A stretch of 64,000 bases of DNA, from positions 1 to 64,000 of the forward strand of contig CAZBZV010000001.1 of assembly GCA_964496505.1 (NCBI GenBank), written 5' to 3'. Position 1 is the stretch's first letter. The number at the start of each line of letters is the position of its first letter. Of the stretch, positions 16,842 through 24,496 are shown in pieces. This stretch comes from JAABVY01 sp964496505. GTDB taxonomy: Bacteria > Zixibacteria > MSB-5A5 > JAABVY01. The position numbers were made by a program, and so were the translations under genes. The notes below the pieces were generated by a model. That model was not told where the DNA came from and searched no databases. It saw only the letters and a program-made list of their open reading frames with translations.

Positions 16842-16842
16842 T

Positions 16843-17424
16843 ATGAAAAAACCGGCTGTGTTTCTGGATCGTGACGGTACGCTTATCGAAGAGGTCAATT
16901 TCCTGTTGAATGAAAAGCAGATTAAAGTCTGGCCCAACGCGATTAAAGCCATGAGTCTTCTGAGACGCAAGGGCTTTCTGCTCATAGTCCTGTCCAACCA
17001 GTCCGGTGTTGCACGTGGATATCTGACCGAGGAGAGGGTGGAGGATTTGAATCGGGCTGTTTTCAGCCAGATGCGCATGATGGGGGAGGTGCCGGATGCT
17101 TTCTTCTTCTGTCCCTTCCATCCTGAGGCCAAGCTGGAGCAGTACCGCCGTGAAACCGACCTCAGGAAACCGGGACCGGGTATGGCCTACCTGGCGGCGC
17201 AGAAATTCAATATCGATCTGGGACGATCCTATTCTGTCGGGGATAAGCTCTCGGACGTGGGTCTGGGACAAAATCTTGGCGGAAAAGGCGCTCTGGTTTT
17301 GACAGGATACGGCCAGGAGCAAAAAAACAAGCTTGGATCAGAAACCGAGTACATGCCCGATTGTATAGCCTCGGATATACTCGAGGCGGCCGAGTGGATA
17401 GTCAGCGATTTCGAGTCCGAATAA
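16843..17424 (+). CDS. gmhB: HAD-family heptose-bisphosphate phosphatase (GmhB-like)
   Basis: 193-residue HAD phosphatase of the histidinol-phosphatase/GmhB type, expected to remove the 7-phosphate of heptose 1,7-bisphosphate. Catalytic Asp9 and Asp11 (FLDRDGTL), the Thr/Ser motif LSNQSGVARG near residue 50, RKPGPGM and GDKLSDV are present. The usual zinc site is CxH plus CxC; here C90 and H92 (CPFHPE) remain but the second pair is Thr105 and Leu107, so the site is half lost. It sits one base after a heptosyltransferase gene, which supports the role. Histidinol phosphatase activity remains possible. Confidence 0.85.
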   Translation: MKKPAVFLDRDGTLIEEVNFLLNEKQIKVWPNAIKAMSLLRRKGFLLIVLSNQSGVARGYLTEERVEDLNRAVFSQMRMMGEVPDAFFFCPFHPEAKLEQYRRETDLRKPGPGMAYLAAQKFNIDLGRSYSVGDKLSDVGLGQNLGGKGALVLTGYGQEQKNKLGSETEYMPDCIASDILEAAEWIVSDFESE

Positions 17425-17514
17425 ACCTCGCGAGACCGCAAAAATAGAAGGATTGCGGAGTTTAGCAAATTTAATACTTGCTAATTGTTTTTAACATTTA
17501 CAAATTAAAAAATC

Positions 17515-18504
17515 ATGATGAAAGAGGCCAAATACCATAAAAAACTGCCTGATGGACAGATAAAATGTCTTCTATGCCCGGTTGGATGCAAGCTCAAAGA
17601 GGGTGAAGAGGGCGTGTGCATGGGGCGCAAAGTGATTGATGGCAAATTAATCGCCACCAATTACGCCCAGGTTGTCTCGGCGCATGTCGATCCGATCGAA
17701 AAGAAACCGCTCTACCATTTTCATCCCGGCGAGCTTATTCTGTCGGTCGGTCCCAACGGCTGTAACATGTTCTGTCAGCACTGCCAGAATTGGTCAATCT
17801 CCCAGCAGAAACAGCGCACCATGACCATGATGCCGGAGGAGCTTGTATCGCTGGCGGAAAAGGAGAATTCGACAGGAATAGCCTATACTTATGCGGAGCC
17901 TCTTATATGGTTCGATTATCTTATGGATGTATGCCCTTTGGCACATGAGAAGGGATTGACCAATGTGCTGGTTTCCAACGGCTATATTCATCTGAAGCCG
18001 CTGGAGGAACTGCTGCCGCATATCGATGCAATCAATGTTGATGTTAAGTCGATGCGGGATGAGTTCTATAAGGATGTCTGCGAGGGACGTTTTCGTGTCG
18101 TTAAAAATACGGTGGAGCGAATTGTCAAAGCCGGGAAGCATATAGAGATCACTTATCTGATTATAACCGATATCAATGATTCAGAAGCGGAGATAAAGGA
18201 ATTCGTTGATTGGCTGTCAGGTCTGGATAATACTATACCTATTCATTTCTCGCGCTATTTCCCGAGCTATAAGATGAATAATCCAACTACGCCCATAAAG
18301 ACGCTTAATATGGCTCATGCAATCGCAAAAGAGAAGATGAAATATGTTTATGTTGGCAATACTTACATAGAGGGAACATCGGACACCCTTTGTCCCGAAT
18401 GCAACAATACACTGGTGAATCGATCGGGCTACTTCACACGAGTGGTCGGCATAGAGAATGGAAAATGCAGCAAATGTAAGAGCAAGGTCGATTTTGTCCT
18501 GTAA
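17515..18504 (+). CDS. amrS: AmmeMemoRadiSam-system radical SAM enzyme (AmrS/PflA-like)
   Basis: 329-residue radical SAM protein with the cluster motif C83-x3-C87-x2-C90 (GCNMFCQHCQNW). The N-terminal four-cysteine region (C18, C21, C25, C35), the HVDPIEKKPLYHFHPG segment and the C-terminal CPEC/CSKC ribbon are the hallmarks of the AmrS branch, named for its frequent neighbours AmmeMemo and a dioxygenase-like protein. Those partners are not in this window, so the gene is an orphan here. The substrate is unproven in general. ATG at 17515 or 17518; no strong ribosome site. Confidence 0.88.
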   Translation: MMKEAKYHKKLPDGQIKCLLCPVGCKLKEGEEGVCMGRKVIDGKLIATNYAQVVSAHVDPIEKKPLYHFHPGELILSVGPNGCNMFCQHCQNWSISQQKQRTMTMMPEELVSLAEKENSTGIAYTYAEPLIWFDYLMDVCPLAHEKGLTNVLVSNGYIHLKPLEELLPHIDAINVDVKSMRDEFYKDVCEGRFRVVKNTVERIVKAGKHIEITYLIITDINDSEAEIKEFVDWLSGLDNTIPIHFSRYFPSYKMNNPTTPIKTLNMAHAIAKEKMKYVYVGNTYIEGTSDTLCPECNNTLVNRSGYFTRVVGIENGKCSKCKSKVDFVL

Positions 18505-18528
18505 ATTTACTAACCTTATGGAGGAGCT

Positions 18529-18795
18529 ATGGATAACTTTAACGCCCCTGCACAACATGTCAGTGAAGCCAAGGAAAAAGAGAAGGAAAAGGCGGAATTC
18601 ACTTTGCGCAAAGAGATCGAAAAGGTACTCGGCGGTACTCTGGAAGGGGCCTTTGAGTTAAAGGGTGGCATGGGACTTTTGGTCACGATCAAAAAGGATG
18701 ACAAGTCCTACGCGCTTGTTGTTCAGAAACCCAGCAATGGCGTTGATCCGAAGAAGGAAACCGACGTTTACATCTCGGAGGGTATCGGCGCTTGA
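18529..18795 (+). CDS. Small hypothetical protein (88 residues)
   Basis: I do not recognise a family. The N-terminal third is highly charged and likely helical (repeated KEKEKEKAE), followed by a compact segment with alternating hydrophobics (LEGAFELKGGMGLLVTIKK, SYALVVQKP) that could form a small beta-sheet. No signal peptide or membrane segment. A strong GGAGGAG site precedes the ATG and a good terminator follows, so it is very likely expressed. It begins 24 bases after the radical SAM gene and may share its transcript. Confidence 0.7.
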   Translation: MDNFNAPAQHVSEAKEKEKEKAEFTLRKEIEKVLGGTLEGAFELKGGMGLLVTIKKDDKSYALVVQKPSNGVDPKKETDVYISEGIGA

Positions 18796-18822
18796 TTTTA
18801 TTCTTTGGGAAAGAATTTTCAG

Positions 18823-18847
18823 GGCGCCCGTCACAGGGCGCCTTTTT
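18823..18847 (+). terminator. Rho-independent terminator
   Basis: Seven-pair GC stem GGCGCCC/GGGCGCC with a six-base loop (GTCACA), followed by five T. It ends the amrS/88-residue gene unit. Confidence 0.85.
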
Positions 18848-18885
18848 AATGCAGTACTGATCGTATTATTCTGTTTATTTTTAAC

Positions 18886-18913
18886 TTGAATAATTATGCA
18901 CCTGTATTATTAT
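18886..18913 (+). promoter_or_regulatory. Candidate promoter of the cyclophilin lipoprotein gene
   Basis: TTGAAT (18886-18891), 16 bases, TATTAT (18908-18913), after the terminator and about 40 bases before ATG 18951. Confidence 0.4.
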
Positions 18914-18950
18914 TAGGCTCTTGAATTCACGCAGGAGGAACAGGGAATCT

Positions 18951-19802
18951 ATGAATAATCTGAGATTAGTTGCCGTATTGATTCTTATCGGAATTTTTAT
19001 CGGATGCGGGGGGCCGGAATTATATGTTTCCAAAGATAAAATCGACATGGGCAGAACCAAAAGCCAGGAGACATTCAAGCTGACCAATTCCGGCGGAAAA
19101 AAGCTGAACTGGCAGATTACCGATGACGCCGAATGGGTTCATGTCAGGCCATTTGGAGGCAGGACGGGCGATGACACAATACTGGTAATCGTCAGGATCG
19201 ACCGCAATAAGCTCGAGGAGCGCAAGTATGAGCAGAAGATCAACGTTACCTCGGACGGCGGTGATACGACTATTATTCTGACTGCTGAGAGAGTACCTGC
19301 ACCGGTAGTTTTGATGGAGACCTCGATGGGCGATATCAAGCTCAAGTTGTTTCCCGAGGTGGCGCCGATTCATGTGCAGAATTTCCTCAATCTTGCCAAA
19401 TCCGGCTTTTATGACAGCCTGATCTTTCATCGGGTGATAGAGGGCTTTATGATTCAGGCGGGAGCTTTTACTGACGATATGCAGATGAAAAGCGCGAAGA
19501 CTATTCCTGCGGAATTTAACGACAGCCTGCATCGCGAGGGCACTCTTGCCATGGCGCGCCGCCAAGATCCCAACAGCGCCAGTTCGCAGTTCTATATCTG
19601 CCTGGAGCCTCGTCCGGGTCTTGACGGCCGTTACACGGTTTTTGGGAAAACGATTGAGGGGCTTGACGTTGTGCATGAGATCGGCAAGGTTAAAACAAAT
19701 CGCGGAGAAAACAGAGATCCCAATTTGAGGCCTGATCAGCCGTTTGAGCCTGTATATATCGAGAAGATGAATGTTCTCGTAGATTATGAGCCTGAGGAGT
19801 AA
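18951..19802 (+). CDS. Lipoprotein with BACON-like domain fused to a cyclophilin prolyl isomerase
   Basis: Periplasmic or surface lipoprotein of 283 residues. The signal ends IFIGC with Cys19. Residues about 25-115 look like a BACON-type beta-sandwich (FKLTNSGGKKLNWQI, WVHVRP, ERKYEQKINVTSDGG). Residues about 120-270 are a cyclophilin-type peptidyl-prolyl isomerase: METSMGDIKLKLFPEVAP, the active-site FHRVIEGFMIQAG, and NSASSQFYI. The start is ATG 18951, which has AGGAGG at proper spacing and places the lipobox correctly; an upstream TTG does not. Likely role: folding helper for exported proteins. BACON is best known from Bacteroidota carbohydrate-active proteins, so the fusion is unusual. 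Confidence 0.85.
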   Translation: MNNLRLVAVLILIGIFIGCGGPELYVSKDKIDMGRTKSQETFKLTNSGGKKLNWQITDDAEWVHVRPFGGRTGDDTILVIVRIDRNKLEERKYEQKINVTSDGGDTTIILTAERVPAPVVLMETSMGDIKLKLFPEVAPIHVQNFLNLAKSGFYDSLIFHRVIEGFMIQAGAFTDDMQMKSAKTIPAEFNDSLHREGTLAMARRQDPNSASSQFYICLEPRPGLDGRYTVFGKTIEGLDVVHEIGKVKTNRGENRDPNLRPDQPFEPVYIEKMNVLVDYEPEE

Positions 19803-19948
19803 GATGATCTCGAATTCAGGCGATAAATTAAATGCGAACAAAATAGCTGAGCAATGGTTTAATCTTTAGATTGACAATTTCGTATATAATTATTGACCGC
19901 TTTGAATAAATATTTCGGATAAGAGTAAGCATAGTATATGGAGTAAAT

Positions 19949-19975
19949 ATGACAATTCGAGGGTTCGCTAATTGA
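19949..19975 (+). CDS. Possible eight-codon leader peptide coupled to rseP
   Basis: An ATG at 19949 behind GGAG (19940-19943) opens a tiny frame (MTIRGFAN) whose TGA at 19973-19975 overlaps the TTG start of rseP. GAGGG inside it (19959-19963) can serve as the ribosome site of rseP. The arrangement would couple rseP translation to ribosomes finishing the leader. It may also be chance; no attenuator hairpin is evident. Confidence 0.3.
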   Translation: MTIRGFAN

Positions 19976-21042
19976 TAATAACAATACTTGCATTTATTTT
20001 TGTCCTGGGCGTTGTGGTCTTCTTCCACGAGCTCGGACATTTCCTCATGGCCAAGGCCTCTGGAGTGAGAGTTTATAAATTCTCGCTCGGTTTTCCTCCA
20101 AAAATGATTGGATTCAAAAAGGGTGAGACCGAATACTGTATCTCCTGGGTGCCGCTGGGAGGATATGTCAAGATGGCCGGGGAAAATCCCGAAGAGGGTG
20201 AAAAGCTTGCCGATGATCCCGGCAACCTGATGAACAAACCGGCCTGGAAAAAGGCGCTTATTTTCGCCGCTGGACCTCTGACCAATTATCTGACAGCGAT
20301 TATAATTGCAGCAGGATTGTTCTTCTTCCTCGGAAAAGAACAGGTCGATCCGAATAAGGTGGTGATTGGACAGGTGCAGGAAGATACTCCTGCTGCGGAA
20401 CTGGGACTTAAGCCGGGGGATGTGATCCTCTCCATCGGTGGAAATGAAGTAAATCAACTTACCGATATTCATGAGGTTGTTTTCGACAGCCCCAATCAGG
20501 AGTTCAACATTGTCTGGGAGCGTAACGGCAAAACAAACTCGGCAATGATCAAAACCGCTTCCGATACTATTCCCAATTACCAGGGGGAGATGGTCGAGCG
20601 CGGAAAAATCGGAATTGCCCAGGCCACCGACACAGTATCGGTCGGTGTGCCGGAAGCATTCGTTCTGGCCAATAAGGCCTCCTGGCGGGTTACGGTACTG
20701 ATGGCGGATATAGTTGTTAAGCTTGTAAGCGGGCAGGCCTCTCCCAAGATTCTGGGCGGGCCGATTATGATTGCTAAGGTCTCGGGTGAGAAAGCTCGTG
20801 AGGGATTTGTCAGCCTTCTGGATCTTATAGTATTAATTTCAATTAATCTGGCGATACTCAATCTGCTTCCGATACCGATTTTAGATGGCGGTCATCTGCT
20901 TCTTTTGTTGATCGAGACAGTCAGAAGGAAGCCCCTGACGCTTAAGCAAAAAGCGATTTTCCAGCAGGTTGGGCTGGCGATTCTGCTGGCATTGATGGTA
21001 ATGGTGTTTTACAACGATATTTTTAATAATCTAATGGGATAA
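19972..21042 (+). CDS. rseP: Site-2 intramembrane metalloprotease RseP
   Basis: Zinc-dependent intramembrane protease of the RseP/S2P family, 356 residues. H19-E20-x2-H23 (FFHELGHFLMAK) is the metal site near the first membrane segment, followed by LGGYVKMAGE. One PDZ domain spans about residues 120-210 (DTPAAELGLKPGDVILSIGG), and the C-terminal NLLPIPILDGGH supplies the third zinc ligand (Asp). It cuts anti-sigma factors after a first periplasmic cleavage, as in the sigma-E pathway. An ECF sigma/anti-sigma pair lies 20 kb away in this window. Start TTG 19972 gives the canonical N-terminus directly before the metal motif. Confidence 0.94.
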   Translation: MIITILAFIFVLGVVVFFHELGHFLMAKASGVRVYKFSLGFPPKMIGFKKGETEYCISWVPLGGYVKMAGENPEEGEKLADDPGNLMNKPAWKKALIFAAGPLTNYLTAIIIAAGLFFFLGKEQVDPNKVVIGQVQEDTPAAELGLKPGDVILSIGGNEVNQLTDIHEVVFDSPNQEFNIVWERNGKTNSAMIKTASDTIPNYQGEMVERGKIGIAQATDTVSVGVPEAFVLANKASWRVTVLMADIVVKLVSGQASPKILGGPIMIAKVSGEKAREGFVSLLDLIVLISINLAILNLLPIPILDGGHLLLLLIETVRRKPLTLKQKAIFQQVGLAILLALMVMVFYNDIFNNLMG

Positions 21043-21094
21043 AACCCTTTAATCTGCTTGTCAAACAGAGATATTTTGGCATATTGACAGAATT

Positions 21095-21910
21095 ATGAAA
21101 GTAAGAGAAAAAGAGAAAAAGCAAACATCACAAAAAGAAAAGAAGCAGGACGGTTTTCAGGTAACTCTGGAATATATCAAGTCGTTTCTGATAGCGCTCC
21201 TGCTGGCATTGCTCATTAAAGCAACCGTAATTGAAGCCTACAAGATCCCCACGCCATCTATGGAAAAAACCCTTCTGGCCGGGGATTTTATTCTTGGCAA
21301 TAAATTTATATATGGCATAAAAATACCCTTCACCGATATTCGCCTGCCCGCCTTTCGCGAGCCGCAGAGAGGAGATATCGTGATCTTCCGTCCACCCCAT
21401 AGTCCCAACGAAAACTATGTCAAGCGGCTGATAGGCATGCCGGGAGATACGCTTAAGATCACTCGCAAGCGCGTGTATATAAACGGCGAACTCTATGACG
21501 ACACGGCCTTTACGCAGAATACCAGCGACTATATGATCCCTCGTGATAATGTTGTGGGACAGGACCCGTATATCGATGCTCAAAGGCGCTACGGCGTCAC
21601 TAACGACGGCCACAGGACATGGCGTCCCTTCAGGGATAATTCTTATCCTATCGTAGTACCGGAGGGAAAATATTTTATGATGGGTGACAACCGGGATAAT
21701 TCCCTCGACTCGCGCATGTGGGGTTTCGTGGACCGTGAGCAAATCCTTGGTCAGGCGCTGATTATTCACTGGTCATGGGATATCCATGACAAGGATGCTC
21801 CTCATGTCAATTGGAAGAATCCGATCACTGTGGTTCATAATGTCTTCTATAACCTGATCCATTTCCCCGAAAGAGTTCTCTGGGAAAGATTGGGCAGAGT
21901 CCCGCAATAA
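21095..21910 (+). CDS. lepB: Signal peptidase I
   Basis: Type I signal peptidase, 271 residues, with one N-terminal membrane anchor (about residues 30-48) after a basic stretch. Catalytic Ser55 lies in IPTPSMEKTL and Lys110 in NYVKRLIGMPGD; the MMGDNRDNSLDSR box near residue 200 is also present. An insertion of about 35 residues between box D and box E (around residues 145-180) is longer than in E. coli core but common in such enzymes. It follows rseP by 52 bases, grouping two envelope proteases. Confidence 0.94.
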   Translation: MKVREKEKKQTSQKEKKQDGFQVTLEYIKSFLIALLLALLIKATVIEAYKIPTPSMEKTLLAGDFILGNKFIYGIKIPFTDIRLPAFREPQRGDIVIFRPPHSPNENYVKRLIGMPGDTLKITRKRVYINGELYDDTAFTQNTSDYMIPRDNVVGQDPYIDAQRRYGVTNDGHRTWRPFRDNSYPIVVPEGKYFMMGDNRDNSLDSRMWGFVDREQILGQALIIHWSWDIHDKDAPHVNWKNPITVVHNVFYNLIHFPERVLWERLGRVPQ

Positions 21911-22007
21911 TTCTAAATTCTCGGGCAATCAAATCTGCAATTCCTCAAGTCCAGTTTTTATTTGACTGACTGACCATCTTGGAGTATTTTCATTCGCATT
22001 AAAGCTC

Positions 22008-22625
22008 ATGATTAATATAGCAGCAGAAAAACTCTCGATGCGTTTTGGTTTAAGGGGGGTATTTAAAGATATCGGCTTCGAGCTTAAATCTCCCTCCTCC
22101 ATGACAGTTACCGGTCCCAATGGTTCGGGTAAGTCGACTCTATTAAAAATTATTGCCGGACTACTAATTCCCACCTCTGGCAAAGTCCGAATAAAATCGA
22201 ATTCAGATGAGTTAAAAGGTGAGGAGCAGAAGAAACTCATGGCTATGGTATCCCCCGAAATGAACTTTTACGATGAGCTTACTGGCACTGAGAATCTGGA
22301 ATTCTTTATGAAGGCCTCGGGCTTTCTGGCAGCGTCTGAAGATATTATTGAATCGCTAATAAAAGTAGGCCTGGAAGGCAGGGGGGATGATTATCTCAAG
22401 GGTTACTCATCGGGCATGAGAATGCGCTTGAAGTACGCTCTGGCGATTCTGAAGCAGCCCGAAATATTAATTATCGATGAGCCTTCTACCAATCTCGATA
22501 TCAACGGAAAGACTATTGTCTATGATCTGATGAATGAGCATAAGAAAAACGGCATATTGATTTTTGCCACTAATGAGGATGATGAAATCTCGATCGCAAA
22601 AGAAAGAATTGACCTGGTCAGCTAA
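22008..22625 (+). CDS. ccmA: Heme exporter ATPase CcmA
   Basis: ABC transporter ATPase of the cytochrome c maturation system, 205 residues. Walker A is GPNGSGKST (near residue 38), the signature is SSGMRMRLK (near 140) and Walker B ILIIDEPSTNLD. With CcmB it powers release of holo-CcmE from CcmC. Identification as CcmA rather than a generic ABC ATPase rests on its place before ccmB-ccmF and its small size. Its 3' end overlaps ccmB. Confidence 0.92.
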   Translation: MINIAAEKLSMRFGLRGVFKDIGFELKSPSSMTVTGPNGSGKSTLLKIIAGLLIPTSGKVRIKSNSDELKGEEQKKLMAMVSPEMNFYDELTGTENLEFFMKASGFLAASEDIIESLIKVGLEGRGDDYLKGYSSGMRMRLKYALAILKQPEILIIDEPSTNLDINGKTIVYDLMNEHKKNGILIFATNEDDEISIAKERIDLVS

Positions 22626-23277
22626 GCTGGCTGCCCTGGTGATAAAGGATCTCAGGGTAGAGTTGCGCACACGTTATTCGCTGAATGCGTTGATTATGTT
22701 TGCACTGGTGACTCTTTTTGCCCTTGGTGTGACCTTTACCGGCCAGATTTTGACATTTCGGATTCATGCAGCCTTGATCTGGATCATGATATATTTTTCC
22801 GGCCTGCAGGGGTTATCAGGCGGTTTCGTGAAAGAGGAGGAGGCCAGAACTGCAATGGCGCTAAGGATTTACGCACCCTCGAGCGTGATCTTTTTCGGGA
22901 AACTGGTCTTTAGCCTGTTAATCCTAACAATTCTTGTTGTGTTTTTATTTCCGCTTTATTATATATTGATGAATCCGGAGATAAAACGATTCTGGATAAT
23001 GATTTTGGTATTGATTTTGGGAATATTCGGCTTGAGTGCAACATCGACAATTACAGCGGCCATGGTTTCGAAGGCGAATGTGAAGGGAGCTTTGTTTGCA
23101 GTGCTGTCATTCCCGCTAATGCTTCCGCTTTTATTGATTGCGATCTCGGCTACCTCTGTGTGTTTGGGCGGTGGTGACGGGCAGACATTATGGGACAGCC
23201 TGAAAATCCTGATAGCATATCCGGTCATTGTGACAGCGGTTTCATTTTTGCTTTTCGATTATGTCTGGAACAACTGA
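22609..23277 (+). CDS. ccmB: Heme exporter membrane protein CcmB
   Basis: Membrane subunit of the CcmAB transporter, about 222 residues with six hydrophobic segments. The N-terminal ALVIKDLRVELRTRYSLNAL and the segment LQGLSGGFVKEEEARTAMALR are CcmB-like. I choose TTG 22609 because it places the N-terminus as in the family; in-frame ATGs at 22564, 22579 and 22582 would add up to 15 residues read within ccmA. It overlaps ccmA by 17 bases, indicating coupling. Confidence 0.88.
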   Translation: MTWSAKLAALVIKDLRVELRTRYSLNALIMFALVTLFALGVTFTGQILTFRIHAALIWIMIYFSGLQGLSGGFVKEEEARTAMALRIYAPSSVIFFGKLVFSLLILTILVVFLFPLYYILMNPEIKRFWIMILVLILGIFGLSATSTITAAMVSKANVKGALFAVLSFPLMLPLLLIAISATSVCLGGGDGQTLWDSLKILIAYPVIVTAVSFLLFDYVWNN

Positions 23278-23322
23278 CGGCGGGAATGATTATTAATTGA
23301 TAGCCAATTGGATGTGGGAGAT

Positions 23323-23991
23323 ATGAGAAATCTGGATATAATTAAAATCTTTCTGGGAATTTTTTTCTGCGGTGTTATCGTCCTTTCATTTGTGACGGAG
23401 AAGCCGGTGCGCGGATATGGAGATGAATTCCGGATTTTCTACTATCATGTCCCCTGTGCCATAGTAAGCTTTATAGCCTTTTTGGTGAATCTGATATATT
23501 CCATAAAATACTTAAGAAGCAGGGATTATCTGGATGATATGAAGGCTGCAAGCGCGGCCGAGATCGGAATAGTCTTCGGCGTGCTGGCAACCCTGACCGG
23601 TGCGATTTTTGCCAAAATCACCTGGGGCACATACTGGAACTGGGATATCCGTCAGACCTCGATCGTTGTTCTACTGGCGGTTTACGGTGCTTATTTTGCC
23701 CTCCGAACCGCAGTCGAGCCGGAGGAGAGACGTTCGGCCTTCTCAGCGGTCTATGCCATACTGGCGTTTATAGCGGTGCCCACTTTCGGATTAATAGTCC
23801 CGAGGCTTTATGATTCATTGCATCCCAAAAACACCATAGTCTCCGGCGGCAAGATCGCCCTGGGCGGAACTGTGGCGGTTGTATTTTTCGGATCACTTTT
23901 AGCATTCACACTGCTATTCTTCTGGTTATTTAATTTGAGATGGCGGACGGGATTGTTGGAACGATCCCGCATGGAGAGGAGTTATGAATAA
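23323..23991 (+). CDS. ccmC: Heme-handling protein CcmC
   Basis: CcmC presents heme to the chaperone CcmE. Six membrane segments and the tryptophan-rich WWD-type motif WGTYWNWDIRQTS (near residue 105) with flanking histidine-bearing loops (YYHVP near 45, DSLHP near 170) identify it. ATG 23323 has GGGAG very close; an upstream TTG at 23308 would add five residues. Its 3' end overlaps the ccmD-like gene by eight bases. Confidence 0.92.
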   Translation: MRNLDIIKIFLGIFFCGVIVLSFVTEKPVRGYGDEFRIFYYHVPCAIVSFIAFLVNLIYSIKYLRSRDYLDDMKAASAAEIGIVFGVLATLTGAIFAKITWGTYWNWDIRQTSIVVLLAVYGAYFALRTAVEPEERRSAFSAVYAILAFIAVPTFGLIVPRLYDSLHPKNTIVSGGKIALGGTVAVVFFGSLLAFTLLFFWLFNLRWRTGLLERSRMERSYE

Positions 23992-24088
23992 TCTGATCTA
24001 CATTATGGCGGCAAATCTCATTGTCTGGGTTGGCATTTTCGTAATGATTATGCGTATAGATATGAGACTGAAAAAACTGGAGAAGTAA
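23984..24088 (+). CDS. ccmD: CcmD-like small membrane protein
   Basis: A 34-residue protein between ccmC and ccmE. It starts at ATG 23984 inside the ccmC end with a strong GAGAGGAG ribosome site and stops at TAA 24086-24088, directly before the ccmE GTG. The sequence has one membrane span (about residues 4-23) followed by a basic helix (MRLKKLEK), the layout of CcmD, which links CcmC and CcmE in holo-CcmE release. Position and topology carry the call; CcmD sequences are poorly conserved. Confidence 0.8.
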   Translation: MNNLIYIMAANLIVWVGIFVMIMRIDMRLKKLEK

Positions 24089-24496
24089 GTGCCAAAAAGA
24101 GTAATTATAGTTTTAATAATAGTAGTCGCTTTCGGCGGATTTATGTTTTCGTCGCTGATGCGGTCATGTTCACCGCATGTCAGCTTCGAGAAGGCTAAAA
24201 CCGGAAACAATGTTCAGGTATTCGGCAAGATCAAGCCCGAGGAGGTTGTCTTCGACAGCACCGATCTCTCGCTCTCGTTTATTTTGCGCAATGAGGAGGG
24301 CGAGACTATGCCGGTGGTTTACAACGGCGTGGTACCGTCAAACTTCGAATATGCCGAGGAGGCCACATGTATCGGTTCATGGCAGGACGGCAAGTTTAAA
24401 GCCGATAAGCTGCTTTTGAAATGCCCTTCAAAGTATGAGGGCGAGGTCGAAGACGACCAGCAGTATGAATTCTACAACGAGGATAATACAACATGA
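24089..24496 (+). CDS. ccmE: Cytochrome c heme chaperone CcmE, CxxxY type
   Basis: 135-residue periplasmic heme chaperone with an N-terminal anchor (residues 4-23) and an OB-fold domain (VQVFGKIKPEEV, LSFILRNEEG, VVYNGVVPSNF). Classical CcmE binds heme covalently through His in HxxxY. Here the site is Cys112-P-S-K-Tyr116 (LLLKCPSKYE), the CxxxY variant known from some deltaproteobacteria and archaea, where Ccm systems lack CcmG/CcmH. GTG start directly after ccmD; the stop overlaps ccmF (ATGA). Confidence 0.92.
   Translation: MPKRVIIVLIIVVAFGGFMFSSLMRSCSPHVSFEKAKTGNNVQVFGKIKPEEVVFDSTDLSLSFILRNEEGETMPVVYNGVVPSNFEYAEEATCIGSWQDGKFKADKLLLKCPSKYEGEVEDDQQYEFYNEDNTT

Noticed and set aside
18921..18950. 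TTG start of the cyclophilin lipoprotein at 18921
   Set aside because: It would bury the AGGAGG ribosome site in coding sequence and move the lipobox too far from the N-terminus.
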